Shown here in pieces: positions 1 through 10,625 of a stretch of DNA of 64,000 nucleotides. The translations under genes were made by a program, and so were the position numbers. This DNA is from Botryotinia globosa (Eukaryota > Ascomycota > Leotiomycetes > Helotiales > Sclerotiniaceae), in contig RCSZ01000019.1 in NCBI GenBank assembly GCA_014898425.1, forward strand, positions 372,001 to 436,000, given 5' to 3'. The notes under the pieces are model-generated. The model worked only from the letters and a program-made list of their open reading frames with translations, searched no databases and was not told the DNA's origin. How positions within the stretch are numbered: the stretch's first letter is position 1; each line of letters starts with the position of its first letter.

Positions 1-106
1 CCTCGCCATGTCTGCTCAGAATTTACCCACTTAGAACTCGAGCTCCCCAGGCTTTAAACCTTCTATTCGAAATCAAACCCTATTTGTATTCTCGATAACC
101 CAAAAA

Positions 107-809
107 ATGTTTCACAAAATTAAGGAAACATTCAAAAGCCGTGCTTCAGGAAAGCGACAGTATGAAGATGGCGTGCCACTTCTTACAAAGTCTGAACAGC
201 TTAGATCCTCACATCAAGGTACACACCAATCTAATATGAACGGTTAGACTCTACCTCTTCTCCATTTCAGTAGACGTCAAAACAACGGAGATTCTCGCAA
301 CCGAACATCAGTACAAGAAACTAGGATCCCACAAACACCTCTATATGCTCCCTCGTCTCCTTCTCACCCACCTGTCGTAGTCAACATGCCAGTTCTCGTT
401 CTATTCAAAGTAATGAAAATGGTCGTCCATCTACATCCACACGGGCCGAAAGTGTTGCATCACACTCTAGTAGTCATCATACCAAATCAACAAATATGAG
501 TCCCAATGTGGTGATTCCACAAGGTAGATCATCCAGAAATGAGCTTCGTCGTTCCTCTGCATCAAGGGACGAGCCTTACTCTTCTATTCCAAGATCTATC
601 ACTATCGAACGACCAATTAAAAGGTAAGTAAGCTCTCTTCACGATTGAACTTCTTCCCTAGCCCCCTATTCAGTCGAACCCCAATACTTGTCAAGATATA
701 TATATGTACACGACTACATTACTAACTCTCAGGTCTCAGACCCAGATTTATCTATTTCTCACCTCGAACTATTGAGAGAGAGCACCAGAATCGACGTTAC
801 CATGAGTAA
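107..809 (+). CDS. Unrecognised small Ser/Arg-rich protein (4-exon model)
   Basis: I do not recognise this protein. The proposed exons are 107-218, 271-310, 381-623 and 740-809, giving 154 residues. Each junction has GT..AG ends and the frame stays open throughout. The start at 107 opens MFHKIKETFKSR, a short basic amphipathic stretch. The rest is low-complexity and rich in Ser, Arg and His, especially residues 50-130. Exon 2 is only 40 nt. Without the intron at 311-380 the frame breaks at a stop near 378, so if that intron is wrong the locus is a pseudogene. The last intron has a TACTAAC branch-type sequence near 719-725. The next gene on the same strand also encodes a Ser/Arg-rich low-complexity protein, but I see no clear alignment between the two. 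The gene model is uncertain and the function is unknown. Confidence 0.4.
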
Positions 810-1297
810 GGCGGATCAAGATGTGAAGGTCGTGCCTTGTAACTCACGGGACCAGATTGATCTGTTGAATCGATGAATCATTTTAGTATGAGAGATTTAA
901 TAGAAGAAATATTTGTCGATCGAAATATGACTAGGAAATCAAAGGATAGAGATAGATATAAAATGTGCAATTTGCAATTTGGACTTTGAAGATTAAGGGA
1001 TGGATGGATTGTTAAGAATGATAAAAGAAACATGACTTCATACCACTGATCTTGATTGAATGAGTACATGAGCAATCGAAAATAATGAGTGCGACTGTTC
1101 GTAAATTATGAGAGTCATTAAATATGAATCACTGTCTTCAAAATTCGAGTCAAACCTCCTTAACCGGTTTTGCTTACAATCCTTCGCCTTTTAAGGACTC
1201 GCATTTCCTGGGCTTTGAGTTTAGGCTTAATTCTTTACAATCAAGATACCTTTTTCCGAACGCTAAATTCTTGATCAACTCTCAATACAAACCGACC
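810..1297. other. Intergenic, nothing recognised
   Basis: This AT-rich spacer lies between two same-strand low-complexity genes. I see no convincing ORF, RNA gene or repeat. The frame upstream of 1298 stays open back to 1124, but the ATG at 1298 has the better context (CCGACCATGG). Confidence 0.5.
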
Positions 1298-2014
1298 ATG
1301 GGATTCTTCAGCATTATCACATCACTTACTCCAGGGGATCCTCGGTCCCGAGTTTCACGCCCACGACGTGAAGAAAGTGATAGGGGACCGAGCCAGCGTG
1401 CTCCTCCTTTCAGTCTTCCGCCTTATGAAGCTCCTCCTCCTTCCTACGAATCCTTTTCAACTACACCTACGAGACTTAAGGATGTTGAATCAAATTCTGA
1501 AAGTCACCGTGCCACAACGAGAGCACATTCTGGGAATTTAGTTGCACCCAATGGGCCATCTAGCAGGCCGAAATTACCTCGTTCATCACGAAGTGAAAGA
1601 CCCCATTCTTCGTATACACCAAAAGTCGACCGCCGATTTTCCCAGGCATCATTCGAGGAGAGTTGCCGTTCCACTGGAAGTGAACCTGATTCTTCCCATG
1701 AACCGACCAAGGATAGGCGACGCTCTACCGCGGGAATTGGGTATGAACACTCTACACTATAGCCTTTCCATCTTTCTCATCTCATCTATGAGCCTTTGGT
1801 GTGTCCATCAGAATTGCTAACTGTCAATCGCAGATCCAAAGGGAATTCTAGGCGTCAAACTTGCCATGATTCTGCAAGTGTGTATAGTCAACGATCGGGT
1901 TCTCATAATCACAGCATAGATGAATCTTCAAGTGTCCCAAATAGCGCTGAGCAAGCTTGGGTCACTACTGGTTTTGTAACATATGATGAATGGTGGAGCA
2001 CTCGCCCCAAATGA
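1298..2014 (+). CDS. Unrecognised Ser/Arg/Pro-rich protein (2 exons)
   Basis: I do not recognise this protein. Exons 1298-1740 and 1834-2014 give 207 residues. The intron has a GTATGA donor, a GCTAAC branch sequence and a TCGCAG acceptor. The start at 1298 (MGFFSIITSLTPG) was preferred over the upstream in-frame ATG at 1124 because of its sequence context. The protein is low-complexity: Pro/Tyr-rich around residues 35-60 (LPPYEAPPPSYES), then Ser/Arg/Glu-rich. The C-terminus is more ordered and aromatic, near WVTTGFVTYDEWW. No catalytic motif, signal peptide or membrane segment is visible. The PPxY-like stretch PPPSY could bind a WW domain (inference). Polarity and composition resemble those of the upstream gene. 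Confidence 0.55.
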
Positions 2015-3057
2015 CTGTATATGCTTATGTTTTGCAGCTGGCTTGCGAGAGAATATCACGGGATTGGTAGTTGGAAGTTTGATTAGGGAAAATGTCTTCT
2101 AGGGAAATCCATAAAGACCAGGGTAATGAAGGGAAATAAGATGACATGTAATGTTGTATTTACAGCCGATTCCGAAAGACAAAGAAAAGATGTAGATCAG
2201 ATTTAAAGGAAGAGAGTGCACCGTAGAATAGAAACAGCATTGCTTTAACAATAAGTCTGAAAAGACAAAATGGGAATCAGAACAAGTGAATATTTTTTTA
2301 TATAGAATTATATAAGAAATAATCGAATTATAATATAATATAGATATTCAATATATATTCTTATAATGAGATTTTTCATTTTGGATATTTATTATTATAT
2401 TGAGTTTTCACTAAAGTTTTTTTATTAAATATATTTAGATTTATTAATATTAAAATTCGAAATATCAAAATTTTAATTTATTTAATATTATTTAATGTTG
2501 ATTAGATTTCTATTAAATAATTAAAACAAATTGATTATAAGATTAATAAAATTTATAAAAAAAAGTGAAAACTAAATACAAAAAAAAAAAAAAGATTCTT
2601 ATTCGATCATTAGAGAAATATCAATTGAATCAAAAGATGCCCGTGTCAAGAACACAGTAATTATTCCTGTATTTACTTAAGTTCGTTGCTTCGAGAATTT
2701 GGCTACCAACTGTAATCTTTGAATATGATAAATTCACTCTTCATCAATCTCAAAGTCAAAACATTGTCAGACTAAAAGTATCGAAGTGTATGCAGAAGCT
2801 TCGGTCATAATTCTTTTCCGCCTGGAGTCATCAAAAATGAGTCCTCGATATTCCTTGCGATCGGAACATTAATTATGAGACATGAATGGGAATCATAGAT
2901 ATGGCTCAAGCATAATTCAACGACTCATTTCACTGTCCCCTTGGATCGTGTATTTGATTTCCCACATTTGAGTTTCTAATTTTGACGTATTGCAACCACC
3001 ACACTTCCCATCAACTTCAATATTCAAACCAACATCAACATCAACATAAAAATCAAA
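2015..3057. other. Intergenic with AT-rich decayed block
   Basis: Positions about 2290-2600 are almost purely A/T with poly-A and poly-T runs, unlike the flanks. This looks like RIP-degraded DNA, but I found no terminal repeats to define an element. The last 120 bases before 3058 are CA-rich (repeated CAACATCAAC-like stretches), typical of a fungal 5' leader. Confidence 0.45.
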
Positions 3058-4368
3058 ATGTCAAGACAAATCATCACAAACCATAACAGTAGACCCGCAT
3101 CTACGTATCAACCTGTGAACCAACAATCAAGAACTTCGTATTCTCGGGCGTCAAATAACGAATCGCTTACTGGAGTTTCAGATTTGTATCGATCACCCAA
3201 CGATTATGGAAGAGTAAGAGAATCAAGAAATGTTTTCGGAAAGTACCTTTCTTCTAGGGGACAACAGGAAAGAAGAGAAAACAAGGAGTTTGCAAACTTT
3301 CTCCGAGAAAATGATCGAGTTTTTGCTGAATGTCGTAGAAAGGAACTAGAAGATAGGCATAGAGACGAGGAGGCGAGACAGAGAGAAAGATTGGAAAGGA
3401 TGCAAGAAGAGAAAGATAAAGTACAAGGGGAAAGGAGAACACAAGACATAAAACGAACTGGTGGTTGGTATCAACATGATCTGGAACGAGAAGAAGAAAA
3501 AAGAACACAGAGAGAAATATCCAGAACAATAGCAGCATCACCACCGAAACAAAGATTACAAAAGGGAAGACGAATGCCAAAAAGAACCAAAAAGGAAAGA
3601 ATTCAGAGGGATAAATCTCGGAAGGAAGAAAGAGTACAACAGCTAAACACATTGAAACGAGAAGATCGCATACAGGAGGGAGAAATATTGCGCGAGAATT
3701 ACAGAAGTCGAGAAGGAAGTCGTCCTTCAATACCGTTACCACGACAGAGGCCTGCTGGGCCTCAACTTCATCGACTTGCTCCATCCCCTCCACCCTCTCA
3801 ATCCACTCAACCGCCTCGGCTTCCCCGAACTCCTCAACCCCATCAAACTCCTCAAACTCCTCTTCGCCGCCCTGCTCCATCTCCGTCTTATAACACCAAT
3901 ACTCTACCTAGGAACAAAATTGAACACAATTCACCACCGACGTCGTCACTACCACCTCGCAGATCTCGCCAACATCATAATCCTGACCCACCTGAGCCTC
4001 GCTCTTTAAGCCGCGATCGAAGTGATCCTCCAGCCTCAATGCATTCTTTAACAAAACCAAATATTACACAACACAATGAAAACAGGCACTCATTCCTAAA
4101 CCACAACCCTGCTGCGACAAAAGACTCTCGATCTAAACACAATGAAAACAGGCACTCATCAATAAACAACACAACAGCCGCAAAACAACAGTCCAACCCC
4201 AAACCCAAAGACAAAAAGTTGATTTCGAGAACTTCTAGAATCAAAACATCTGGAAAAGCTCGAGTGAAAGATTGCGTTCAAGCAGGGGCCGTTGTTGGAA
4301 GAGTTGGAGCCGATGTTGGAATAGTGCTATGGAGTTTGGTGACTGCCGCTCTCGAAATTTCATACTAA
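3058..4368 (+). CDS. Charged coiled-coil / Pro-rich hypothetical protein
   Basis: This is a single-exon ORF of 436 residues with a plausible start (ATCAAAATGTC) after a CA-rich leader. Residues about 60-215 are extremely rich in Arg, Glu, Lys and Gln and probably form a long helix or coiled coil. Residues about 220-300 are Pro-rich (LAPSPPPSQST, LPRTPQPHQTPQ). Residues about 335-375 contain a short internal duplication of the peptide HNENRHS, matched by a near-identical DNA repeat near 4073 and 4137. The last 30 residues turn hydrophobic (GIVLWSLVTAALEI) and could be a C-terminal membrane or amphipathic segment. I recognise no family. The long reverse-strand ORFs here are shadows of the biased codon composition. 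Confidence 0.6.
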   Translation: MSRQIITNHNSRPASTYQPVNQQSRTSYSRASNNESLTGVSDLYRSPNDYGRVRESRNVFGKYLSSRGQQERRENKEFANFLRENDRVFAECRRKELEDRHRDEEARQRERLERMQEEKDKVQGERRTQDIKRTGGWYQHDLEREEEKRTQREISRTIAASPPKQRLQKGRRMPKRTKKERIQRDKSRKEERVQQLNTLKREDRIQEGEILRENYRSREGSRPSIPLPRQRPAGPQLHRLAPSPPPSQSTQPPRLPRTPQPHQTPQTPLRRPAPSPSYNTNTLPRNKIEHNSPPTSSLPPRRSRQHHNPDPPEPRSLSRDRSDPPASMHSLTKPNITQHNENRHSFLNHNPAATKDSRSKHNENRHSSINNTTAAKQQSNPKPKDKKLISRTSRIKTSGKARVKDCVQAGAVVGRVGADVGIVLWSLVTAALEISY

Positions 4369-6057
4369 GTGTATGTACCGGTATTTCCTTTATTTCTTCA
4401 TGTCATTACTCTTTCTGCATTGCTTTTCAAACCGAGAAATGCACATACTCGCGAGGATCGCTTGATCCCGAATTCAGACCCACTGGTACTATTACTACGC
4501 CAAGATTGATATAAGATTACATATGATCGTCACAACCATGAGAATCTATATGTACTGGGTGTGTATCTGAATAGGTCTGGCAACATCGGAGTAATGACGG
4601 ATGGATATTAAGCTGGGTTCATGTTTTTACATTACAAGCAGATAAACTTAACAAGGTATCATGAAATAGTAATTCAATGATTTTATCAATGTGTATCTGT
4701 GTTATTGTGTAGCTTTACATACTCCTGTGTCTTCATCCTGAAGAGTGGTAATCGGACTACACTGATAGTCGAATATCGCCGATTTGTTATAGGAAAACTG
4801 CGCGTGTGTTTTCTCAAGCTCCCACATTCTTCCTTCCTCCCCAACCACTCCACTCCCCCATAACTTCCTTAGAACCATTTCACCTCCTCCACACCTCCAT
4901 CAACCAACATCAACTATCAACTGTCAACTCCCCCTCCCTCTATCCCCATCAAAAGTGGAAAACCGCACCACACCACACCAAGCATACATACAGCTTGCCC
5001 CTCCTCCCCACAATAACCCAACGCCACCCCTCAGACATGCAACAAACCCACACTCAAGTAGCACTAACCATAGCAACTATGCTATCCCAATCCACAAGAC
5101 CAATCTAGCTAGCGCCACCAGTTTGAGATCTGCAGTGAAATTCGCAATAAAACCCGCATGAGAAGATCACTTGCATAGATAGCAACTGGATCAAACCATT
5201 CACCACCTGGGGTTTCTTGCACGAAGTAAGTCATTGCTACTCGTACCGGGATATGCAGCAAAATTCCCCCTCGAGGAATTTGATGTGAATATGGCAGGAA
5301 AGATAAAGCAAAGAGGTAGTATCTAGGTTCGCGCGAGGCATACATTTTATGCTCAACCATCATCAGCATCCCCAATCACAACGCACACTGATTCCAATTA
5401 CAAGTCTGATATCCCACCAATATCATGAAAAGGCGACAACAAATGAATGAAGTAAACACCAACCTCTCATCTCGTCTCGCGTCGTCTCTTCTCGCCACAG
5501 TGGCACCAACCAAACACACCTTAATTTCCCTCCAGACCCGTATAGAAAAACAGAAAATCGCCACCGGAAGCACCGAAACACCACGACGTGCAACAAAAAC
5601 ATTCCCAGCCTCTCCCAAATCCCCTCTCCCATCTCTTACCAATCAACATACACACCATTCTTCATTTCCCTCATTACATGTGTGATTTCTGCAGCAACAA
5701 TAACAACCACAAGAATAGCCTGAACACCCCAGCACCGCGCTTACTAACCCCGCGCCCGTCCACCAATCACACACCGCTCACCAACTGTCGGCGTGTCCGA
5801 AAGTGGAAATGAGACAGGTTGGTCGGACGTCTTGTGCTGTACGCGGCAGATCTTAATGTTCTTTGAGAGTCAGAGATGAATCTATCGATTCAATAGATTT
5901 ATTATTGAATCAATAAATCGATAAATAAATCAAGAACCAAATATTCCACCCTCGAGAGTCGAAACATCATATCCACCTAGTGATCTCGACTCGTAAACTC
6001 AATATGAATCATTAATCAATAAGAGTTCCTGAGACTCTTCGTGGCGAGTCTGGTCGG
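4369..6057. other. Intergenic, pyrimidine/CA-rich, no supported gene
   Basis: Positions about 4800-5160 and 5420-5800 are C/T- and CA-rich on the + strand and give several overlapping short ORFs (62-100 codons) in both directions. None has recognisable protein character. The texture is like a fungal 5' leader or promoter, so an unannotated transcript is possible. ATGCAACAAA-like strings near 5037 and 5588 recall the core of the array downstream. Positions 5880-5935 hold imperfect ATCGATT/AATCGAT palindromes. Confidence 0.4.
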
Positions 6058-7167
6058 GCATACCGAGAACTGTAGATGTGCAACAGACTCTCTACCTATC
6101 TAGTATTTCTCTGACGAAACTACGAGATGGTAATGAGTCTGTAAGGAGATCTCAGATTTTACATAATACAATACCATACAATCTAATACAAACCGCTATA
6201 TCCAGCATATCCAACTCAACATACCACCTCGCCCATTCGAGACTTCCCTAGCTTTCCAACAGGCGAAACTAATCTGCATCCATCTAATCTAGTCCAAACA
6301 TTACATTTTCCATACCCTCATTCCAAATTCAAACGGAGATACCGAGAATTGTAGATACGCAACAAGAGCTGTATTTTCTCTTTCTCGATTTTTCTACGCA
6401 TTCCAGACCCAATATCTAAGGTTAACACACTTACAAACTCACCCGACATACCTAGTACCCATCAACCAAGCACCAAGTTTCACACCTCCTTTTTCAGTCT
6501 CTTAAACGAATTTCGTCTCAGACCCTATTTGCAAACAAACATATACGGACAGACCGAGAGATGTAGATATGCAACAAAATCTATATTTTCTGTTTTGTGA
6601 AGACTAGATTGTGATTGTTCGAGATGATTCTATAATTCCATCCTAATGCATCTTTCTACCCCATAATTAATCCCTTCTCAGCTTCTGAAATCTCAATCTT
6701 CCAATTCTAGTCTCATAATTATATCCAAATCCAAATCCAAATCCAAATCCCAAACCACCCGAACAAATCCAAACGGCCATACCGAGAGATATAGACACGC
6801 AACAAACTCTCCAATCCGCATCATCCCGCACCCAAACATCTCGAGACTCTGCTAGCTAGAAACTACACTCAATCTCACCCAATCACGAACTTCCCAACTT
6901 CCAGCTCTCGTTGATTCGATTTTGTCTTACGTGTCAAAAAAAGAAAGGCATATCTATACGCGCATACGGAAATACGAGAAATTGTAGATCTGCAACAAAA
7001 CGGCAAATTTCCAAATCTTCTAGTGTTCACCTACCCATCCTCGCCATCCTCTAAGGTTATCGAAATATCCCCAGACAATTTATAAATTTCCATCCTCTCA
7101 TCCAATCACAAGCTAGTCTATGCACTTCTCTTTTAGCTTAGGTATTGATTCTATTCTAGCTTACCTA

Positions 7168-7790
7168 AATCTAGTCCCAGACATTCTGCGTAGGTAGGTA
7201 TGCACGAAGATACGAGATCTGTAGATATGCAACAAATCCTCTTTCACACCTCTCTTTTCCAGTATCGTAGTCTAGTAGTCTAATACTTAGCTTAGACTTA
7301 CTAATTAGTCCCAGACATTCTGTGCATGTATGAAGATACGAGATCTGTAGATATGCAACAGATCCTCTTTCACGCCTCTCTTTTCCAGTATCGTAGTCTA
7401 GAACTTAGCTTAGACTTACTAATTAGTCCCAGACATTCTGTGCATGCATCAAGATACGAGATCTGTAGCCATGCAACAGATCCTCTTTTTCAAAACCTCT
7501 CCTCTCAACCACTGCAGTCTGAACTGTAGTCTGATATTTAGCCGAGACTTACTTAGTAATTAGTCCCAAACATGCCATGTACGAATCAAGATACGAGATC
7601 TATAGATGTGCAACACAATCCTCTTTTTTAATTATCTCTTTCAAACCTGTCCTCTCAACCACTGTAGTCTAATACTTGGCTTAGACTTACTAATTAGTCC
7701 CAAACATGCCATGTACGAATCAAGATACGAGATCTTGTAGATATGCAACATAATATCCTGTTCGTTTCTTCATTTTCCAAGTCCTACTCG
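7168..7790 (+). repeat. Core tandem block, five units of about 117-137 bp
   Basis: This is the best-conserved part of the array. Units are marked by TAGTCCCARACATKCYR at about 7171, 7306, 7425, 7560 and 7697, each followed 30-40 bp later by the TACGAGATCTGTAGATATG core. The units starting near 7306 and 7425, and those near 7560 and 7697, are nearly identical in pairs, suggesting recent stepwise duplication. Confidence 0.75.
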
Positions 7791-8599
7791 TACTTGTACG
7801 ACCAGAAAATACACTACACTCTACTCACATGTGACATGGTGAAAGAAGAAACAGACTCGACACAACCGAGAATCTTATCAAAATACCATCAAGGTTATTC
7901 CAACATGGAATAATAAATTCGAAATATAATTATTAATAATTCTACAAATCAGGTAAATATCATACTTTACAAATCTCACAATATCTCTCTCTATACATTC
8001 ATTTATCCACAGATAAGATAATAAAATAATAAAATACAAAATCATCAGCACCTCACATCTAAACAAATGATCACACTCTCGTCTCTCTCCTCTCGAGTCT
8101 CGACCGCTTCGTTAATCCACCCGACTTGTACACGTACACTGACTGCACGTATTAGTCAGCTTCAAACATCCTACGATATACGAGCAAAGATACGAGATCT
8201 GTAGATAGTAGATACCTAATACTACCTTGGTATAATCCACAACAAATCACAAATCCTCTCTTTCAAAGCTCCCTCCCCTCTGATTAATAATTTCTCCACC
8301 AGAGGTAACTCGACACCACCAACGAATTTTAATCCCAAACATCCTACACATCCTACGAACATACCTAGGTACCTAGGTACATACATACATGAGATTACTA
8401 ATAAAGATACGAGGGTGATAGACATGCAACAAAACTCACATCTTCACATCTTCACATCCATCTTCATAGGTAAGCCCTACTTCCCTACCCAACTATACTA
8501 TACCTCTCGACCGATTTACTATTTGATTGATTCTAGTTTACGAGTAGATTTGTAAATGGTTTCAAATATTCTATCTATACATGGGTAGGCAGGTAGGTA

Positions 8600-9427
8600 C
8601 GAGGGCATGTTTTTAATGAATGCTAGGTCTATGCGCAAAGCACTTATTTATGTACCTATGTATTTGATATTAAAATCTATTTATTTTGAAATTCAATATT
8701 AAATCAACAAATATTACTATATATTTGAAATATTAAAAAATAATATATTTTAATATGAAATTTAAATATATAACTATAGATTTTTTTTTGTAAAAGGGTT
8801 TTAAATCTTAAGAAAAAAAGAATTTTTAAATGAATCTTTATATATTTTACAAATTTCAAATTTTAATAATCAATTTGTAAATTGTTATATATTTAGGGTT
8901 CGTTCGGATCGATTTCTTATTTAATTAATGAAATCTCTAATAATAATAAAACGATAAGGATAATTGAATTATTGAGACTAATATATATTAGGTATATTTG
9001 ATTGAAGCTAATATATTTAGAATAATATTAATATATACAAAGTTGAATTGAAAATAAAGAAGATAATACTTTTTCTCAAATATATTTGTTTAATTACATT
9101 TCAAAAACTGCTATAAGCTTACTATATAAAAAAGATTGAGAAAATTTGTTGCATTTATTACTTTAAAATTATTAAACTCAATATTTTATTAGCTCAAATA
9201 TTACATTCGTTTCGAAATATTTCAACCACACATTAGATCTAATATAATCTAAGATATATTGAGCTCAATATTACATTCAGTAAATACAATATTGAGCTAA
9301 TATTTCTAATATATTAATCTAATATCTAAAAAAATCGATCCGAATGAGTCCTTATAAAACTATAAAATAAAGCCAAATGGAAATTCGCTTAAATTTTAGC
9401 TCGGCATTCATTAAAAACATGCCCTCG
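8600..9427. mobile_element. MITE-like TIR element with TA target duplication
   Basis: Perfect terminal inverted repeats of 24 bp begin CGAGGGCATGTTTTTAATG at 8600 and end with the complement at 9427. TA dinucleotides flank the element at 8598-8599 and 9428-9429. There is no transposase ORF and the interior is very AT-rich. TIR plus TA duplication is the pattern of Tc1/mariner-pogo-class non-autonomous elements. A second element appears nested at 8895-9352; removing it leaves about 370 bp, similar in size to the elements near 28-29 kb. Near-identical array units flank it at about 8395-8440 and 9450-9500. Confidence 0.75.
8895..9352. mobile_element. Nested AT-rich TIR element inside the MITE
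   Basis: The left end AGGGTTCGTTCGGATCGATTT at 8895 and the inverted right end ending at 9352 match over about 21 bp. The three mismatches are all transitions, as expected after RIP-type C-to-T mutation. There is no coding capacity. A clean target duplication is not visible (TT on the left, TA on the right), so the exact ends are uncertain. Confidence 0.55.
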
Positions 9428-9743
9428 TACATACGGAGTACATACAGACATACATAAGATTACTAATAAAGATACGAGGGTGATAGATATGCAACAAAAC
9501 TTCTTCTTATACACGGCTTCTTATACACTTCTTATACACTTATACACTTCTCCACTTCTCCACTTCCATTCTTTATTCAACATTCCTTCCATTCTTTACC
9601 TAAATGCATAAATTCTTTCTAGACCTCAAATCTTTTAAATTCTTTCCTCTCTCGACTTTTCCTCTCCCAGTCTCTCTAGCCTCTCAATTCTATACTATAC
9701 CAACGAATCTATACTACACTCACGAATCTACACTACACCAACG

Positions 9744-9792
9744 AATCTACAATCTACAATCTACAATCTACAATCTACAATCTACAATCTAC
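9744..9792 (+). repeat. 7-bp microsatellite (AATCTAC)x7
   Basis: Seven perfect head-to-tail copies of AATCTAC, preceded by looser ATCTACACTACAC variants. This simple-sequence run lies inside the diverged array. Confidence 0.9.
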
Positions 9793-10030
9793 AATCCCAA
9801 ATATTCTAAACTTTCTAAACATTCAAACTTTCACGGAAAGATCGGAATCTGTAGATATGCAACAAAAACTGTCTTCTCAAACCTCTCCCTCCTCTCCCTC
9901 CCTCCTCTTCCTCCCTCCCCTCCACCACACCACACCACACCACACCCTAAATCCAAATCCAACTCCAACTCCAAATCCAACCATTCAAGCCCTCACAGAG
10001 AGAGATACGAGATCTCTAGATCTCTCAATC

Positions 10031-10625
10031 TCTAGTTATAACATGGAATAAACCCTCTCCTTCCCATCTCATGCCTTCTCATCTCATGCCTTCCCAACTC
10101 ATCACCACACTCCCATCCGACAGCCATAACCCCCATCACATCATATCCCAATTACACTCTCATCAACTTCTTCATCTCATTCATGGGCTCAATATCACGT
10201 AGAATACTAACAACACCACCAGTAACAGTAGAAGTAATATTTCAAGTCATTAATATAAAGTATCAACATCTCAATTTTCTCTTCCAGGATCCAAAATGCA
10301 AGATCGTAGATAAATAAATAAATCAAATTCGCATATGAATCGTATCGTAATGTGATTCCCTAAAAACTCATCTTTCATTGATGAAAATGACAAGACAAAA
10401 TAACAATCACAACAAACTACCAAAACACTTCCTTTCATCATCCATTCCATCACCTATTACTGCCGCCATCGCTTCCCATTTAACGCCATTCATCCATTCA
10501 TCTATCATCACCTCATGCAAAAAAATCAAAATCAAAAGTCAAAAACCATCAAATGCCCTCCTCCTCCCCAATCCCTTTTCCACTTCCTCTTTCCCACCCT
10601 TCCCATGCCCTGTCCCTCTTTTCCA
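10031..10625. other. Intergenic 3' flank of the phospholipase gene
   Basis: Pyrimidine-rich + strand with short ORFs of 60-83 codons and no protein character. It probably includes the 3' UTR of the leftward phospholipase D gene that ends at 10626. Confidence 0.5.

Larger units (their letters stand above)
6058..10030 (+). repeat. Diverged tandem array of about 15 units with a conserved core
   Basis: A core close to TACGAGATCTGTAGATATG followed by CAACAA recurs on the + strand at about 6061, 6340, 6553, 6780, 6973, 7211, 7337, 7455, 7592, 7726, 8191 (3' part lost), 8408, 9474, 9840 and 10005 (3' part lost). Spacing is 117-290 bp except where mobile elements intrude. The youngest-looking block is 7170-7790. 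There, units of about 117-137 bp also share TTAGTCCCAGACATTCTG upstream and TCCTCTTTCA..CCTCTC downstream of the core. Units before 7170 and after 8190 are more diverged. The base just before TGCAACA varies (A, G, C), so the ATG there is not kept as a start codon and a protein-coding role is unlikely. Function is unknown: it may be a minisatellite, a decayed repeat or a non-coding transcript. Confidence 0.75.

Noticed and set aside
2290..2600. AT-rich block as a TIR transposon
   Set aside because: I could not find matching inverted ends or a target duplication; it is only an AT-rich decayed stretch.
3254..3880. 208-codon minus-strand ORF opposite the coiled-coil gene
   Set aside because: It is a shadow of the Arg/Glu/Lys-rich + strand codons and gives an implausible Phe/Leu/Val-rich protein.
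4806..5812. Cluster of overlapping ORFs of 68-100 codons on both strands
   Set aside because: They reflect long C/T- and CA-rich composition; no family-like sequence, splice structure or codon pattern supports a gene.
6058..10030. Regularly spaced repeats as a CRISPR-like array
   Set aside because: The genome is eukaryotic, spacing varies from 117 to over 400 bp, the repeats are diverged, and there are no cas genes.
9604..10051. 143- and 64-codon ORFs beginning near array cores
   Set aside because: They read through microsatellite and CA-rich simple sequence, and the start codon after the core is not conserved between units.
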